Made by a program: the position numbers and the translations under genes
In this document: positions 1-10,473 of the stretch, piece by piece
Layout: every line of letters begins with the position of its first letter
How positions within the stretch are numbered: position 1 is the stretch's first letter
Notes under the pieces: model-generated
The model's database searches: none
What the model was told of the DNA's origin: nothing
The model's input: the letters and a program-made list of their open reading frames with translations, nothing else
Assembly (NCBI RefSeq): GCF_019797865.1
Contig: NZ_CP081869.1
Span: 248,001 to 312,000 of the forward strand
Origin: Chenggangzhangella methanolivorans
GTDB taxonomy: Bacteria > Pseudomonadota > Alphaproteobacteria > Rhizobiales > Methylopilaceae
Direction: 5' to 3'
Length of the DNA stretch: 64,000 nucleotides

Positions 1-460
1 CGGCGTTGAGCGCGAAGGATGGATTTTCAGTCGTCGCGCCGACAAGCGTGACGGTGCCGTCCTCCATGACGGGCAGGAACGAGTCCTGCTGCGCCTTGTT
101 GAAGCGGTGGATCTCGTCGACGAAGAGCAGCGTGCCCCTCCCCGTCATCCGCCGCGCGCGGGCGGCGTCGAACACCTTCTTGAGATCCGCGACGCCGGTG
201 AAGATCGCGGAGATCGGCTCGAAGGCGAGGTTGGTGGCGTCGGCCAGCAGCCGGCCGACCGTCGTCTTGCCGGTGCCGGGCGGCCCCCAGAACACGAGGC
301 TCCCGAGAGACCCCGCCTCGACGAGCCGTCCCAGCGCGCCGTCGCGGCCGAGAAGATGCTCCTGACCGATGACTTCCTCAAGCGATCTTGGCCGCAGGCG
401 GTCGGCGAGCGGCCGTGGCGCGTCGCGGTCCATGCCTGCGGCTTCGAAGAGGTTGCTCAT
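1..460 (-). CDS. rarA: Replication-associated recombination protein A (RarA/MgsA), N-terminal part, cut by window edge
   Basis: AAA+ ATPase of the clamp-loader-like RarA/WRNIP1 family, which acts at stalled replication forks. The first 153 residues are readable. Walker A GPPGTGKT lies at residues 59-66, Walker B LLFVDEIH at 111-118, and the sensor-1 stretch GATTENPS at 141-148; the flanking text RFNKAQQD is typical of RarA rather than of RuvB. The start is the ATG whose complement ends at 460, giving MSNLFEAAGMDRDAPRPLAD. The C-terminal two thirds lie beyond the left edge. It follows the DegP-like protease gene on the same strand, an arrangement common in Rhizobiales. The visible part has no frameshift. 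Confidence 0.93.
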   Translation of the reverse strand, partial: MSNLFEAAGMDRDAPRPLADRLRPRSLEEVIGQEHLLGRDGALGRLVEAGSLGSLVFWGPPGTGKTTVGRLLADATNLAFEPISAIFTGVADLKKVFDAARARRMTGRGTLLFVDEIHRFNKAQQDSFLPVMEDGTVTLVGATTENPSFALNA

Positions 461-492
461 TGCCGTCTCTCACGCGGGGCGACCGCCCCGGC

Positions 493-585
493 CGTCATGC
501 CCGAGCTTGCCTCGGGCATCCACGACTTGATCGTAGATCGCCGCGCGAGCCGAAGTCGTGGATACCCGGCTTCGCCGGGGATGAC
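493..585. repeat. Palindromic intergenic repeat between degP-like gene and rarA
   Basis: Imperfect inverted repeat. The left arm begins gtcatgcccgag and ends atccacgactt; the right arm begins aagtcgtggata and ends ccggggatgac. Each arm also contains its own small hairpin. GC-rich extragenic palindromes of this form are widespread in Rhizobiales genomes. It lies between the stop of the protease gene and the start of rarA and could act as a transcript-stabilising or terminating structure; that role is inference. Confidence 0.7.
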
Positions 586-600
586 GAGCGCAAAGCCTCG

Positions 601-2004
601 TCAGAACACGCTCGTCACCAGCTGCCCGTCGCGCTCGATCGTGACCTTCCAGTAGCCGCTCTGCCCCGAGGCCGCGACGCGCTCGAGATCGCGGGTGCTG
701 GCGATCTTGGCGTTGTTTCACCTGCCGGACGACGTCGCCCTTCTGGAAGCCGAGGCGCTCGGCGATCGAGCCGCTCGCGACCTCCGCCACCGCGACGCCG
801 GTGAGCCCCGATCCGAGCGACATCTCCTCGGCGAGCGCCGGCGAAAGGTTCACGACCGTCGCGCCTGTGAACGGCGTCTCGCCGCCGATCGTGCGCTGCT
901 CGCGCGGCGGATTTTCGGGCGCGGCCGCAAGCTCCACCTTCAGGTCGCGCGCCTTGCCTTGCCGCTGGATCGTCACCGTGGCGTGGCCGCCGACGGGGCG
1001 CGTCGCGAAACGGAACGAAAAATTCTCGACGTCGTCCACGGGGCGGCCGTCCACCGCGGTGATCAGGTCGCCTGACTCCGCTCCCGCCTTGGCGGCGGGC
1101 GAGCCCTTGGCGACGTTCGCGATCAGCGCGCCTCCGGGGTGGTTCAGCCCGAGCCCGTCGGCGATGTCCTTGGTGACGTTCTGCAGGTCCGCGCCGAACC
1201 AGGGCGGGTCACGGACTTCGAGCCGGCGCGCGCCGAGGCCACGACCGCCTGCACCATGTTGGCGGGAATCGCGAAGCCGATGCCGACCGAGCCGCCCGAT
1301 TGCGAGAAGATCGCGGTGTTGATGCCGGCGAGCCTGCCGTCGAGGTCAACGAGCGCGCCGCCCGAATTGCCAGGATTGATGGCGGCGTCGGTCTGCACGA
1401 AGGACGAGATGGTCGCCGACGCCGACCTGCGTGCGGGCGAGCGCGGAAACGAGCCGGACGTCACCGTCTGGCCGACGCCGAACGGATTGCCGATTGCAAG
1501 CACCAGGTCGCCGATCTGAAGCTCGTCGGAGTCGGCGAAGGGCAGCCACGGGAACTTCTGCTTGCCGTCGCCGATGCGCAGCACCGCGAGGTCGGTGCGC
1601 TTGTCCTTCAGAATCAGCTTCGCCTCGAATTCGCGCTTGTCGGAGAGCGCGACGCGGAGCTCCGTCATGCCCTCGATGACGTGGTTGTTGGTGACCACGA
1701 GCCCATCGTCCGACACGATCGCCCCGGAGCCGAGCGAACGCTGGGTCCGGTCCTGTCCCAGAGGGCCGCGGTCGCCGAAGAACTGGCGGAAGAACGGGTC
1801 GTCCAGCAGCGGGTTGCGCCGGCGCTGCTCGACGCGGCTCGCATAGATGTTCACGACAGCAGGCGTCGCCTGCGCCACCACGGGCGCGAACGACAGCTTC
1901 ACTTCCTGCCGACTGTCGGGGAGGCGCCGCTGGTCCTGCGCATGCGCGGGAGCCCCCGCCAAGAAAACCGCGACGGCGGCGGCCAGAGTCTGGACGAAAC
2001 GCAT
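601..2004 (-). CDS. degP: DegP/HtrA (Do) family periplasmic serine protease, frameshifted
   Basis: Periplasmic serine endopeptidase of the DegP/DegQ family, about 467 residues when repaired. The start at 2004 gives a Sec signal peptide (MRFVQTLAAAVAVFLAGAPA, cut after AHA). The trypsin-like domain carries His in TNNHVIEG (about residue 108), Asp in KRTDLAVLR (about 138) and the catalytic Ser in NPGNSGGAL. Two PDZ domains follow; the first contains AVDGRPVDDVENF and the last ends with VTSVF before the stop. Four single-base disturbances are visible: a compensating pair at about 1415 and 1455 (VSALARTQVGV is in another frame), one near 1205 and one near 720. Because essential genes nearby show the same fault, these are probably sequencing errors. 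Confidence 0.85.
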
Positions 2005-2145
2005 TTTTGGGCGGGCTCCTTTCGGACGGCCGGGCGACCGTGGCGGCGACAGCCAAAGGCCGTACGCCTCGATCAAGCCGAAGACTGCGCGCTCTATATG
2101 GCGAAGCGAGCCGCTTGCAGCGACGGGCGGAACGGAGAAAAGACC

Positions 2146-2331
2146 GTGAAAACCATTCTGCTGATCGTCGGCTTGCTGCTCGTCGCCTCGGGCGGGCTCT
2201 GGTTCCTGCAGGGGCTCGGGATCGTGACCTGGCCGCAGGAGAGCTTCATGATCGCCCAGACGCAATGGGCCTGGTACGGCGGCGCGACATCGCTCGTTGG
2301 CCTCGCGCTCGTGGTGTGGTCGCGGAGGTGA
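2146..2331 (+). CDS. Small two-helix membrane protein of unknown function
   Basis: A 61-residue protein read from a GTG start (KTILLIVGLLLVASGGLWFL) with a GGAG ribosome-binding site eight bases upstream (2134-2137). Two hydrophobic helices (about residues 3-20 and 38-57) flank a short loop containing TWPQESFM. I recognise the general type as a conserved small inner-membrane protein found beside rplQ/degP in Rhizobiales, but know no function. It is divergent from the protease gene. Confidence 0.6.
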   Translation: MKTILLIVGLLLVASGGLWFLQGLGIVTWPQESFMIAQTQWAWYGGATSLVGLALVVWSRR

Positions 2332-2337
2332 CGCCGC

Positions 2338-2457
2338 CCTTGTCCCGGACTTGATCCGGGACCCAGAGCCGACGTCGGTTCCGCTAAAAGCTCGTCTTTC
2401 AGCAATTGATCTTGTAGCCGTCTCGGTTCTGGGTCCCGGATCAAGTCCGGGACAAGG
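2338..2457. repeat. Palindromic intergenic repeat (long inverted repeat)
   Basis: Inverted repeat with arms cttgtcccggacttgatccg and its complement at 2431-2457, separated by about 60 bases. Each arm contains a smaller hairpin (tcccggac / gtccggga type). A common Rhizobiales extragenic palindrome. It lies between the small membrane protein gene and the rplQ terminator. Confidence 0.75.
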
Positions 2458-2480
2458 AGCTCGGTTCCCCGGATCCAAAA

Positions 2481-2508
2481 ACGCGAAAAGCGGCCGTCGC
2501 CGGCCGCT
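2481..2508 (-). terminator. Rho-independent terminator after rplQ
   Basis: On the minus strand a stem AGCGGCC/GGCCGCT with a six-base loop is followed by TTTTCGCGTTTTT. It lies 33 bases after the rplQ stop and closes the long ribosomal-protein transcript. Confidence 0.75.
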
Positions 2509-2540
2509 CTCCGTCAGTTTAAAAGCCGAAACGCCAAGCC

Positions 2541-2957
2541 TCAGGCGGCTTCGGCAGCCTCGGCGCGCTCGCGGTCGACCTTGCCCTTGGCGTCGACGTC
2601 GCGGTCGACGAACTCGATCACCGCGATCGGAGCGTTGTCGCCCTGGCGGAAGCCCGCCTTGATGATGCGGAGATACCCGCCCGGGCGCTCCTCGTAGCGC
2701 GGCGCGAGCACGTCGAAGAGCTTCTGCACGGTCGGAACGTGACGAAGCTCGGAGATCGCGAGGCGGCGCGAGTGAAGATCGCCGCGGCGCGCGAGCGTCA
2801 CCAGCTTCTCGACGACCGGACGCAGGTCCTTGGCCTTCGGCAGCGTGGTGATGATCTGCTCGTGCTCGATCAGCGACTGGGCGAGGTTCTGGAACATCGC
2901 CTTGCGGTGGCTCTGGAGCCGGTTGAAGCGGCGTCCCCGCCGGCCGTGCATCGACAT
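2541..2957 (-). CDS. rplQ: 50S ribosomal protein L17
   Basis: Large-subunit protein L17, 138 residues, starting [20 protein letters not shown], the family's hallmark N-terminus. The C-terminal tail ([13 protein letters not shown]) is longer than in E. coli, as usual in Alphaproteobacteria. It is the last gene of the alpha operon, after rpoA, and is followed by a terminator hairpin. No disturbance seen. Confidence 0.97.
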   Translation of the reverse strand: MSMHGRRGRRFNRLQSHRKAMFQNLAQSLIEHEQIITTLPKAKDLRPVVEKLVTLARRGDLHSRRLAISELRHVPTVQKLFDVLAPRYEERPGGYLRIIKAGFRQGDNAPIAVIEFVDRDVDAKGKVDRERAEAAEAA

Positions 2958-3006
2958 TTTCGTTCTCCTTAAGACCGGGACTCAGCGGCCCGCCGGTCTT
3001 GCGACC

Positions 3007-4023
3007 TCAGTAGTGTTCTTCGAAACGCTTGGCGAGTTCGTCGATGTTGTCCGGCGGCCAGCCGCCGACTTCCATCCCGAGGTGCAGACCCATCTGGGCC
3101 AGCACTTCCTTGATCTCGTTCAGCGACTTGCGACCGAAGTTCGGAGTGCGGAGCATCTCGGCTTCGGTTTTCTGGATGAGGTCGCCGATATAGACGATGT
3201 TGTCGTTCTTCAGGCAGTTGGCCGAACGCACCGAAAGCTCGAGCTCGTCCACCTTCTTGAGCAGCGCCGGGTTGAAGGCGAGCTCCGGGATGGAGGACGG
3301 CGCGGCTTCCTTCTTCGGCTCCTCGAAGTTGACGAACACTTCGAGCTGGTCCTGCAGGATGCGGGCGGCGTAGGCCACCGCGTCCTCAGGCGTGATCGAA
3401 CCGTTGGTCTCGACGTTGAGCGTCAGCTTGTCGAAGTCGAGGTTCTGGCCCTCGCGGGTGCTCTCGACGCGGTACGAGACCTTCTTGACCGGCGAGTAGA
3501 GGCTGTCGACCGGGATGAGGCCGATCGGAGCGTCCTCGGGACGGTTGCGGTCGGCCTGGACGTAGCCCTTGCCGGTGTCGACCGTGAACTCCATGCGAAT
3601 CTCGGCCGCCTCGTCGAGAGTGCAGAGCACGAGGTTCGGGTTCAGGATCTGGACGTCGCCCACCACCTGGATGTCGCCCGCGAGCACCTGGCCCGGGCCC
3701 TGCTTGCGCAGCACCATCCGCTTCGGGCCTTCGCCCTGCATCTTGATGGCGATGTCCTTGATATTGAGGACGATGTCGGTCACGTCCTCGCGCACGCCCG
3801 GGATGGACGAGAACTCGTGCAGCACGCCATCGATGTGCACCGAGGTCACGGCCGCGCCCTGGAGCGAGGACAGCAGGATGCGCCGCAGCGCGTTGCCGAG
3901 CGTCAGGCCGAAGCCGCGCTCGAGCGGGGCCGCCACCATGGTCGCGATCCGCGCGCCGTCGCCGGACGCCGAGACCTCGAGCTTGTTCGGCTTAATAAGG
4001 TCTTGCCAATTCTTCTGGATCAC
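3007..4023 (-). CDS. rpoA: DNA-directed RNA polymerase subunit alpha
   Basis: Alpha subunit, 338 residues, starting [17 protein letters not shown] as in other Alphaproteobacteria. The N-terminal dimerisation domain (to about residue 235, with [13 protein letters not shown] near 40-52) assembles beta and beta-prime. The C-terminal domain (about 255-325, [19 protein letters not shown] and [12 protein letters not shown]) contacts promoter UP elements and activators. Length and domain order are normal. It lies between rpsK and rplQ in the alpha operon. Confidence 0.98.
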   Translation of the reverse strand: MIQKNWQDLIKPNKLEVSASGDGARIATMVAAPLERGFGLTLGNALRRILLSSLQGAAVTSVHIDGVLHEFSSIPGVREDVTDIVLNIKDIAIKMQGEGPKRMVLRKQGPGQVLAGDIQVVGDVQILNPNLVLCTLDEAAEIRMEFTVDTGKGYVQADRNRPEDAPIGLIPVDSLYSPVKKVSYRVESTREGQNLDFDKLTLNVETNGSITPEDAVAYAARILQDQLEVFVNFEEPKKEAAPSSIPELAFNPALLKKVDELELSVRSANCLKNDNIVYIGDLIQKTEAEMLRTPNFGRKSLNEIKEVLAQMGLHLGMEVGGWPPDNIDELAKRFEEHY

Positions 4024-4156
4024 TTCTCAGCATCCTTCGTCAGTCGCCGCGGGCCGCCGTCGCCCTCCGCGGAGAAGCCGACCTCGCGAAAACCGCAGCC
4101 GGCTGGAACAGTCCCGCGCTCCGACGTCTCGGAGCGCGGCGTCGAAAAGGACGACG

Positions 4157-4546
4157 TCAGACGCGACGGCGCTTGCGCGGACGGCAGCCATTGTGCGGGA
4201 TCGGGGTCACGTCGCGGATCGACGTCACCATGAAGCCCGAAGCCTGAAGGGCGCGGAGAGCGGACTCACGACCCGAACCCGGGCCGCGGACCTCGACCTC
4301 GAGGGTGCGCATGCCGTGCTCGGCGGCCTTCTTGGCCGCGTCCTCGGCAGCGACCTGGGCCGCGTACGGGGTCGACTTGCGCGAGCCCTTGAAGCCCTGC
4401 GCGCCGGCCGACGACCACGACACGGTGTTGCCCTGGGCGTCCGTGATGGTGATCATCGTGTTGTTGAAGGTGGCGTTCACATGCGCCACGCCGGAGGCGA
4501 TGTTCTTGCGCTCGCGGCGGCGAATGCGCTGGGCTTCCTTGGCCAT
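4157..4546 (-). CDS. rpsK: 30S ribosomal protein S11
   Basis: Small-subunit platform protein S11, 129 residues, with [20 protein letters not shown] near the N-terminus and the C-terminal signature [18 protein letters not shown]. Intact. It follows rpsM, with about 155 bases between them, and precedes rpoA. Confidence 0.98.
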   Translation of the reverse strand: MAKEAQRIRRRERKNIASGVAHVNATFNNTMITITDAQGNTVSWSSAGAQGFKGSRKSTPYAAQVAAEDAAKKAAEHGMRTLEVEVRGPGSGRESALRALQASGFMVTSIRDVTPIPHNGCRPRKRRRV

Positions 4547-4701
4547 AGGTCTCTCGTGTCCTTCAGGCGCGCCCGTGATGCCAGGCGCTCGGGAAATATG
4601 CGTCTCCCGGGCGCGCGCCCGGGATCTTCGGTTCGGCGTCGTCCCGGACGGCGGAGCCGATCCGGAACGACGCGCCGCAGCCGATCAGGCCGCGGCGGAA
4701 A

Positions 4702-5070
4702 TCACTTCTTCTTGCCGGCGATCGGCTTCGGCTTGCCCTTGCGGGTGCGCGCATTGGTGTGGGTGCGCTGGCCGCGCACCGGCAGGCCGCGGCGATGGCG
4801 CAGACCGCGATAGCAGCCGAGGTCCATCAGGCGCTTGATGTTCATCGCGACGTCGCGGCGCAGGTCGCCCTCGACGATGTAGTCGCGGTCGATCGTCTCG
4901 CGGATCTGGATGACTTCGGCGTCGGTCAGCTCGTTCACGCGGCGCTCGGCCGGGATCGAGACCTTGGCGCAGATCTCGGTCGCCTTCGAGGCGCCGATGC
5001 CGTGGATGTACTGAAGCGCGATCACGACGCGCTTGTTCGTCGGAATGTTGACGCCGGCGATACGGGCCAT
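4702..5070 (-). CDS. rpsM: 30S ribosomal protein S13
   Basis: Head protein S13, 122 residues, beginning [20 protein letters not shown]. An in-frame ATG lies five codons upstream (MEGTK), but the family start is MARIAGV, so 5070 was chosen. The C-terminus has the basic tail [20 protein letters not shown] that contacts tRNA. First gene after adk, probably also served by a promoter of its own. Confidence 0.97.
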   Translation of the reverse strand: MARIAGVNIPTNKRVVIALQYIHGIGASKATEICAKVSIPAERRVNELTDAEVIQIRETIDRDYIVEGDLRRDVAMNIKRLMDLGCYRGLRHRRGLPVRGQRTHTNARTRKGKPKPIAGKKK

Positions 5071-5228
5071 CTTTGTCCCCTCCATGTGGGCCGGCGCGAG
5101 GCCGGCGGAAGAAGCGTGCGTCCGGTGGAGGCCGGCCCATGCGCGCTCATGAATTCGAAGCGCCGAAAGGCAGCGCGGACGCAGCGCTTGGAAAGCACAG
5201 CGCGACCAGACTGCTTTCAGGATGCGTG

Positions 5229-5257
5229 CGGTTAGCGCCTTACACGCCAGGCGTCAA
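5229..5257 (-). promoter_or_regulatory. Possible sigma-70-type promoter for rpsM-rpsK-rpoA-rplQ
   Basis: Minus strand: TTGACG (5252-5257), a 17-base spacer, then TAACCG (5229-5234), about 160 bases before rpsM. The -35 hexamer is good and the -10 weak. The adk-rpsM gap (258 bases) is long for this cluster, which supports a separate start. Confidence 0.35.
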
Positions 5258-5328
5258 CCCCTTGCTAGGAGATTCGGAGCCCAGCAGTCGCTGTCCCGCT
5301 GTCGCCGCGCCCCCGCTCGTCAGAAGCG

Positions 5329-6027
5329 TCAGCCCGTCAGCGGCGCGCAGTTCTCGGACGTGCAGCAGTTCCCCCGGGACAAGCCGGGGGACAACGACCG
5401 AAACTCCGACCCTGCGCCCCGCGGCGGGTCCGTCAGCCCGCTGACGGTCTCGGAGAGAATCGCCTCGATCTGCTCCGTCACCTCGTCGATCGACGCCATG
5501 CCGTCGACCGTGGCGTGAAGCCCCTTCGATTCGTAGAACGGCCGGAGCTGGCTGGTGACGCGGTTGAAGTCGGCGATGCGCTTCCTGACCGTCTCCGGAG
5601 CGTCGTCAGGGCGCAGGGGCTTGCCGGCCGCGGCGGCGTCGCGCGCGCGGCCCTCGACGCGGGCGAGCAGCGCGTTGTCGTCGACCACGAGCTCGATCAC
5701 GGCGTCGAGGCGGAGATCCTTCTCCTCGAGCATGCGCTCGAGCGCCTCGGCCTGGGCGACGGTGCGCGGGAAGCCGTCGAGGATGAAGCCCTTCTTGGCG
5801 TCCGGCTCGTCGATGCGGTCGGCGACGATCTTGACCACGAGGCCGTCCGAGCAGAGCTCGCCGCGCGCCATCACGTCCTTGGCTTCGAGGCCGACAGGCG
5901 AACCCGCGGCGACGGCCGCGCGCAGCATGTCGCCGGTGGAGAGCTGGACGATGCCGTGCTTCTCGACGAGGCGCTCAGCCTGGGTGCCTTTACCGGCGCC
6001 GGGCGGTCCGAGAAGAATCAGCCTCAT
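5329..6027 (-). CDS. adk: Adenylate kinase with an unusual C-terminal tail
   Basis: Catalyses ATP + AMP = 2 ADP. P-loop GPPGAGKGT at residues 7-15, NMP-binding stretch with [10 protein letters not shown], and [17 protein letters not shown]; a short LID without zinc cysteines. The start ATG overlaps the secY stop (ATGA). The family normally ends near [10 protein letters not shown] (about residue 197). Here about 35 more residues follow, and their codons run through a palindromic repeat (5371-5390), giving [10 protein letters not shown]. The tail is therefore probably repeat-derived, or the true stop was lost to an indel. Confidence 0.95.
   Translation of the reverse strand: MRLILLGPPGAGKGTQAERLVEKHGIVQLSTGDMLRAAVAAGSPVGLEAKDVMARGELCSDGLVVKIVADRIDEPDAKKGFILDGFPRTVAQAEALERMLEEKDLRLDAVIELVVDDNALLARVEGRARDAAAAGKPLRPDDAPETVRKRIADFNRVTSQLRPFYESKGLHATVDGMASIDEVTEQIEAILSETVSGLTDPPRGAGSEFRSLSPGLSRGNCCTSENCAPLTG
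5371..5390. repeat. Short palindrome inside the adk 3' extension
   Basis: CCCCCGG-gacaag-CCGGGGG, a perfect seven-base inverted repeat with a six-base loop. It resembles an arm of the gtcccgg-type extragenic palindromes seen elsewhere in the window (2338-2457). It is translated as part of the extra adk C-terminus. Confidence 0.6.
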
Positions 6028-7361
6028 CTACGTTTTCCTCTGAGCCGGGCCTTCTTGATGAGGCCCTCGTACTGCGCCGCGTAGAGATGCCCCTGCACCT
6101 GCGCCACCGTGTCCATCGTAACAGACACCACGATCAGGAGCGAAGTCCCGCCAAAGTAGAATGGCACTGCGGCCCAGGAGATGAGGATCTCGGGAATCAC
6201 GCAGACGAGCGCGATGTAGGCGGCGCCGACGACGGTGATGCGGGTCAGCACGTAGTCGATGTACTCGGCGGTGCGCTCGCCCGGACGGATGCCGGGAATG
6301 AAGCCGCCGTACTTCTTCAGGTTGTCCGCCGTCTCCTTCGGGTTGAAGACGATCGCGGTGTAGAAGAAGCAGAAGAACACGATCAGCGCGACGTAGAGCG
6401 CCATGTAGAGCGGCCGGCCGTGGGCGAGGTACGACGTGATGGTCGTGAGCCAGCCCGAGGCGGTCCCCTGCGCCGAGAAGTTCGCCACGGTCGTCGGCAG
6501 CAGCAGCAGCGAGGAGGCGAAGATCGGCGGAATGACGCCGGCGGTGTTGAGCTTCAGCGGCAGGTGCGAGCTCTCGCCGCCCGTCATGCGGTTCTGGCTG
6601 ACCTGTCGCTTCGGATACTGAATCAGCAGCCGGCGCTGGGCGCGCTCCATATAGACCACGAGCGCGATGACGCCGATCGCCATCACGATGATGCCGATGA
6701 TGAGCGCGTTCGACAGCGCGCCCTGGCGGTTGAGCTCGAACGCGCCGGCGATGGCCGCCGGGAGCTCGGCCACGATGCCGGCGAAGATGATCAGCGAGAT
6801 GCCGTTGCCGATGCCGCGCGCGGTGATCTGCTCGCCGAGCCACATCAGGAACATGGTGCCGCCGGTCAGGGTGATGACCGTGGAGATCTTGAAGAACCAG
6901 CCCGGATCCACGACCACGTTGGCCTGACCCTCGAGGCCGACCGCGATGCCGTAGGCCTGGACCGTCGCCAGCGCCACCGTCCCGTAGCGGGTGTACTGGT
7001 TGATGATCTTGCGGCCCTGCTCGCCCTCCTTCTTCAGAGCCTCGAGGTGCGGCGAGACGGTCGTCATCAGCTGCACGATGATCGAGGCGGAGATGTAGGG
7101 CATGATGGCGAGCGCGAAGATCGCCATGCGGCCGACGGCGCCGCCCGAGAACATGTTGAACAGGCCGATGATGCCCGTCGACTGCTGACGGAACACCTCG
7201 GCGAGAGCCGCCGGGTTGATGCCGGGCATCGGGATGTACGTGCCGAGGCGGTAAATGATCAGCGCGCCAAGTGTGAACCAGATACGCTTCTTCAGCTCGT
7301 CGGCCTTTGAAAAGGCCGAGAAATTCAAGTTGGCGGCAAGCTGCTCTGCGGCGGAAGCCAT
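6024..7361 (-). CDS. secY: Protein translocase subunit SecY
   Basis: Channel-forming subunit of the SecYEG inner-membrane translocon, 445 residues. Ten hydrophobic segments can be counted; the family stretches [19 protein letters not shown] and [19 protein letters not shown] (before TM7) are clear. The C-terminus ends [10 protein letters not shown]. It sits between rplO and adk in the spc operon; its stop overlaps the adk start. SecE is encoded near 34.9 kb. Confidence 0.98.
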   Translation of the reverse strand: MASAAEQLAANLNFSAFSKADELKKRIWFTLGALIIYRLGTYIPMPGINPAALAEVFRQQSTGIIGLFNMFSGGAVGRMAIFALAIMPYISASIIVQLMTTVSPHLEALKKEGEQGRKIINQYTRYGTVALATVQAYGIAVGLEGQANVVVDPGWFFKISTVITLTGGTMFLMWLGEQITARGIGNGISLIIFAGIVAELPAAIAGAFELNRQGALSNALIIGIIVMAIGVIALVVYMERAQRRLLIQYPKRQVSQNRMTGGESSHLPLKLNTAGVIPPIFASSLLLLPTTVANFSAQGTASGWLTTITSYLAHGRPLYMALYVALIVFFCFFYTAIVFNPKETADNLKKYGGFIPGIRPGERTAEYIDYVLTRITVVGAAYIALVCVIPEILISWAAVPFYFGGTSLLIVVSVTMDTVAQVQGHLYAAQYEGLIKKARLRGKRR

Positions 7362-7457
7362 CTACGCCCTCGTCCGTCTGGACCACAAAATGAAACGCCG
7401 CCCCAGCCGGGGCCCGACGGACCCGGCAGGGACGGCGCGCGCCGTTAGATAGGCGAT

Positions 7458-7949
7458 TTACGCGGGTTCCGCATCGGCCTTTTCGACGGCCGGCGCGAGA
7501 AGCGTCACCTTGCCGCCAAGCTTCTCGATCACGTCCGCGACAGTCTTGGAGACCGCGTAGACCTCGAGGTCGAGCTTCGTCTTGAGCTCGCCGCGGCCGA
7601 GAACCTTCACGCCGTCACGCTTCTTCGAGAGAACGCCGGCCTCGACCAGCGCCTCCTCGGTAACGGGCTTCTTGGCGTCGAGCTTGCCGGCGTCCACCGC
7701 CTGCTGGAGCCGCGCGAGGTTCACCTCGTTCAGATCCTTGGCGAAGATGTTGGTGAAGCCGCGCTTCGGCAGACGCCTGTAGAGCGGCATCTGGCCGCCC
7801 TCGAACGCCTTGATGGCGACGCCGGTGCGCGACTTCTGACCCTTCACGCCGCGGCCGCCGGTCTTGCCCTTGCCGGAGCCGATGCCGCGTCCGACGCGCA
7901 TCCGCTTCTTGGTGGCGCCGGGGTTGTCTCTGAGTTCGTTGAGCTTCAT
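7458..7949 (-). CDS. rplO: 50S ribosomal protein L15
   Basis: L15, 163 residues, starting [20 protein letters not shown] followed by the glycine-rich [20 protein letters not shown]. The C-terminal extension EKADAEPA is common in this class. Intact, between rpmD and secY. Confidence 0.98.
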   Translation of the reverse strand: MKLNELRDNPGATKKRMRVGRGIGSGKGKTGGRGVKGQKSRTGVAIKAFEGGQMPLYRRLPKRGFTNIFAKDLNEVNLARLQQAVDAGKLDAKKPVTEEALVEAGVLSKKRDGVKVLGRGELKTKLDLEVYAVSKTVADVIEKLGGKVTLLAPAVEKADAEPA

Positions 7950-7966
7950 CGTCTTCTCTCCGACGC

Positions 7967-8173
7967 TCAGGCTTCGACGCGCACGAGGTGCGCGACCTTG
8001 GCGATCATGCCGCGCACCGCGGGGGTGTCGATCAGCTCGCGGCGCTTGCCGATCCGGCCGAGGCCGAGACCGACGAGGGTCTGCTGCTGGTCGAACGGGC
8101 GGCGGGTCGACGAACCCGTCTGGACGACGGTCACGGTCGCGCCTTCGACCTTCTTCTTCTCAGTTGCGGCCAT
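7967..8173 (-). CDS. rpmD: 50S ribosomal protein L30
   Basis: L30, 68 residues. The core [20 protein letters not shown] and [12 protein letters not shown] matches the family; the short lysine-rich N-terminus (MAATEKKK) is an alphaproteobacterial feature. Between rpsE and rplO in the spc operon. Confidence 0.96.
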   Translation of the reverse strand: MAATEKKKVEGATVTVVQTGSSTRRPFDQQQTLVGLGLGRIGKRRELIDTPAVRGMIAKVAHLVRVEA

Positions 8174-8203
8174 GATCAGGCTCCTTCAAGCGATGTCCGA
8201 CGG

Positions 8204-8770
8204 TCAGCCTTCGGCGACCGCGTCGGCGTCGACGTCCTTGCGGCGGGCCTGCAGGGTCGAAACCTTGAGGCCGCGGCGAGCGGCGACCGAACGCGGGCTG
8301 TCTTCCGCCTTGAGGGCGTCGAACGTCGCGCGGACCATGTTGTACGGGTTCGACGAGCCGAGCGACTTCGCGACGACGTCATGGACGCCGAGCGTTTCGA
8401 AGACGGCGCGCATCGGACCGCCGGCGATGATGCCGGTGCCGGCCGGGGCGGCGCGCAGCACGACCTTGCCGGCGCCGTGGCGGCCGTCGACGTCGTGATG
8501 GAGCGTCCGGCCTTCGCGCAGCGGCACGCGGATCAGGCCGCGCTTGGCGGCTTCCGTCGCCTTGCGGATGGCCTCCGGCACCTCGCGGGCCTTGCCGTGG
8601 CCGAAGCCGACGCGGCCCTTCTGGTCGCCGACGACGACGAGAGCGGCGAAGCCGAAGCGACGGCCGCCCTTCACCACCTTGGCGACGCGGTTGATGTGGA
8701 CCAGCTTGTCGACGAACTCGCTGTCCTCGCGTTCACGTTCGCGGCGGTTCTCTCTGGGCTCACGAGCCAT
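8204..8770 (-). CDS. rpsE: 30S ribosomal protein S5
   Basis: S5, 188 residues, a fidelity (ram) protein of the small subunit. Double-stranded RNA-binding domain [20 protein letters not shown] near 20-40, then [18 protein letters not shown] and [15 protein letters not shown]. The spectinomycin-related VVKGG loop is present. Intact; between rplR and rpmD. Confidence 0.98.
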   Translation of the reverse strand: MAREPRENRREREREDSEFVDKLVHINRVAKVVKGGRRFGFAALVVVGDQKGRVGFGHGKAREVPEAIRKATEAAKRGLIRVPLREGRTLHHDVDGRHGAGKVVLRAAPAGTGIIAGGPMRAVFETLGVHDVVAKSLGSSNPYNMVRATFDALKAEDSPRSVAARRGLKVSTLQARRKDVDADAVAEG

Positions 8771-8799
8771 TTAAGTGTCCTCTTCCCTTCGAGCGGGCT

Positions 8800-9161
8800 T
8801 CAGAAGTTGAGCCCGCCCTCACGGGCGGCCTCGGCCAGGGCCTTGACCCGGCCGTGATAGATGTAGGCGCCGCGATCGAACACGACCTCGGTGACGCCGG
8901 CCGCCTTGGCGCGCTCGGCCACAAGCTTGCCGATCTCGCTCGCCGCGGCCATGTCCGCGCCGGTCTTCTTCGCGGCGCGGAAATCCTTGTCGAGCGTCGA
9001 GGCCGAAGCCAGCGTCACGCCGCGCTCGTCATCGATGACCTGCGCGTAGATCTGCTTCGACGAACGGTGGATCGACAGCGCGGACGCCCGTTGGCCGCCG
9101 CGCGAAGCGCGCGGCGCACGCGCGCCTTGCGGCGCGCCTCAGTCGCAAGTTTCTTCGCCAT
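8800..9161 (-). CDS. rplR: 50S ribosomal protein L18, frameshifted by one base
   Basis: L18 binds 5S rRNA. The N-terminal part from 9161 reads [20 protein letters not shown] up to NGRPR; the remainder ([20 protein letters not shown] to [10 protein letters not shown]) is in another frame. One base is missing near 9078. Repaired length is about 120 residues, normal for the family. Since L18 is essential, the break is almost certainly a sequence error. Lies between rplF and rpsE. Confidence 0.9.
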
Positions 9162-9173
9162 CGGTCCCGGCCC

Positions 9174-9707
9174 TTACTTCTTCTTGCCTTCCTTGCGGAA
9201 GATGAACTCGCCCGCGTACTTAACACCCTTGCCCTTGTAAGGCTCGGGGCGGCGGAAGTCGCGGATTTCGGCCGCGACCTGACCAACCTGCTGACGGTTG
9301 ATCCCGGTGATGGTCACTTCGGTCGGCTTGCCCGTCACGATCTGGATCCCGTCCGGGATCGGGTAGATCACGTCGTGGCTGTAACCAAGCGCGAGAACCA
9401 GGTTCTTGCCCTGGACCGACGCGCGGTAACCGACACCGGTGATCTCGAGCTTCTTCTCGAAACCCTTGGTGACGCCCTCGACGAGGTTCGACACCATGGT
9501 GCGCGACATGCCCCACATCGAGCGGGCGCGCTTGGTCTCGTCCTTCGGCTGGACCGAAACCTTGCCGTCCTTGAACTCGACGACGACGTCGTCGTGGACC
9601 GTGAAGGCGAGCTCGCCCTTCGGTCCCTTAACCTTGACGTTCTGACCGTCGACCGCCGCGGTGACGCCCGACGGCACGTCGATCGGCTTTTTGCCGATGC
9701 GCGACAT
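9174..9707 (-). CDS. rplF: 50S ribosomal protein L6
   Basis: L6, 177 residues, starting [20 protein letters not shown]. The C-terminal signature [20 protein letters not shown] is present. Two tandem L6 domains, normal length. Between rpsH and rplR; 12 bases separate it from rplR. Confidence 0.98.
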   Translation of the reverse strand: MSRIGKKPIDVPSGVTAAVDGQNVKVKGPKGELAFTVHDDVVVEFKDGKVSVQPKDETKRARSMWGMSRTMVSNLVEGVTKGFEKKLEITGVGYRASVQGKNLVLALGYSHDVIYPIPDGIQIVTGKPTEVTITGINRQQVGQVAAEIRDFRRPEPYKGKGVKYAGEFIFRKEGKKK

Positions 9708-9749
9708 GATCGCTCTCCTAATCCTTCGTGGAAGACCCTTCGCCCAGCG

Positions 9750-10145
9750 TCAGAAGACGCGGCAAAGGATCTCCCCGCCCACGTTGTTGTCGCGGGCGTC
9801 GTGATCCGCCATCACGCCCTTGGGCGTGGAGAGGATCGAGATGCCGAGGCCGTTCGCCACGCGCGGAAGATTGTCGACCGACGCGTAGACGCGGCGGCCG
9901 GGCTTCGAGACGCGCTGAAGCTCGCGGATGACCGGCGCGCCGTCATAGTACTTGAGCTCGATCTCGAACTCGGTGCGGCCATTGGTCAGCTCCGTCTGCG
10001 TGTAACCGCGGATGTAGCCTTCCGACTGAAGGACGTCGAGCACATGCGCGCGGAGCTTGGAGCCCGGCGTCGAGCACGAGGTCTTGTTCCGCATATGCGC
10101 GTTGCGGATGCGCGTCAGCATATCGCCGAGGGGGTCGTTCACCAT
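9750..10145 (-). CDS. rpsH: 30S ribosomal protein S8
   Basis: S8, 131 residues, starting [20 protein letters not shown]. The C-terminal motif [20 protein letters not shown] matches the family signature. In many bacteria S8 is the translational repressor of the spc operon; no spc operator was identified here. Intact. Confidence 0.98.
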   Translation of the reverse strand: MVNDPLGDMLTRIRNAHMRNKTSCSTPGSKLRAHVLDVLQSEGYIRGYTQTELTNGRTEFEIELKYYDGAPVIRELQRVSKPGRRVYASVDNLPRVANGLGISILSTPKGVMADHDARDNNVGGEILCRVF

Positions 10146-10155
10146 CGGTCCCTCC

Positions 10156-10461
10156 TCACCAGCTGGACTTCAGAAGGCCCGGGACCAAGCCCTTGGAGCC
10201 TAGATCACGGATCGCGATACGCGAGATGCCGAGCTTGCGGTAATAGGCCCGCGGGCGTCCCGTGACTTCGCAGCGATTGCGGATGCGGGTCTTCGACCCG
10301 TTCCGCGGCAGTTCGGCGAGCTTGAGCCGCGCCGCGAACCGGTCCTCGAGGTCGAGGTTCGGGTTCTTGGCGATCGCCTTGAGCTCCGCGCGCTTCGCGG
10401 CGTCGCGGGCGACCATCTTGCGACGGCGGGTGTTCTTCTCGATCGCGCTTTTCTTAGCCAT
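10156..10461 (-). CDS. rpsN: 30S ribosomal protein S14 (zinc-free type)
   Basis: S14, 101 residues, the long form lacking the CxxC zinc motifs ([21 protein letters not shown]-terminal [20 protein letters not shown]). Between rplE and rpsH, ten bases from rpsH. Intact. Confidence 0.98.
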   Translation of the reverse strand: MAKKSAIEKNTRRRKMVARDAAKRAELKAIAKNPNLDLEDRFAARLKLAELPRNGSKTRIRNRCEVTGRPRAYYRKLGISRIAIRDLGSKGLVPGLLKSSW

Positions 10462-10473
10462 GCGATCCTCCCG

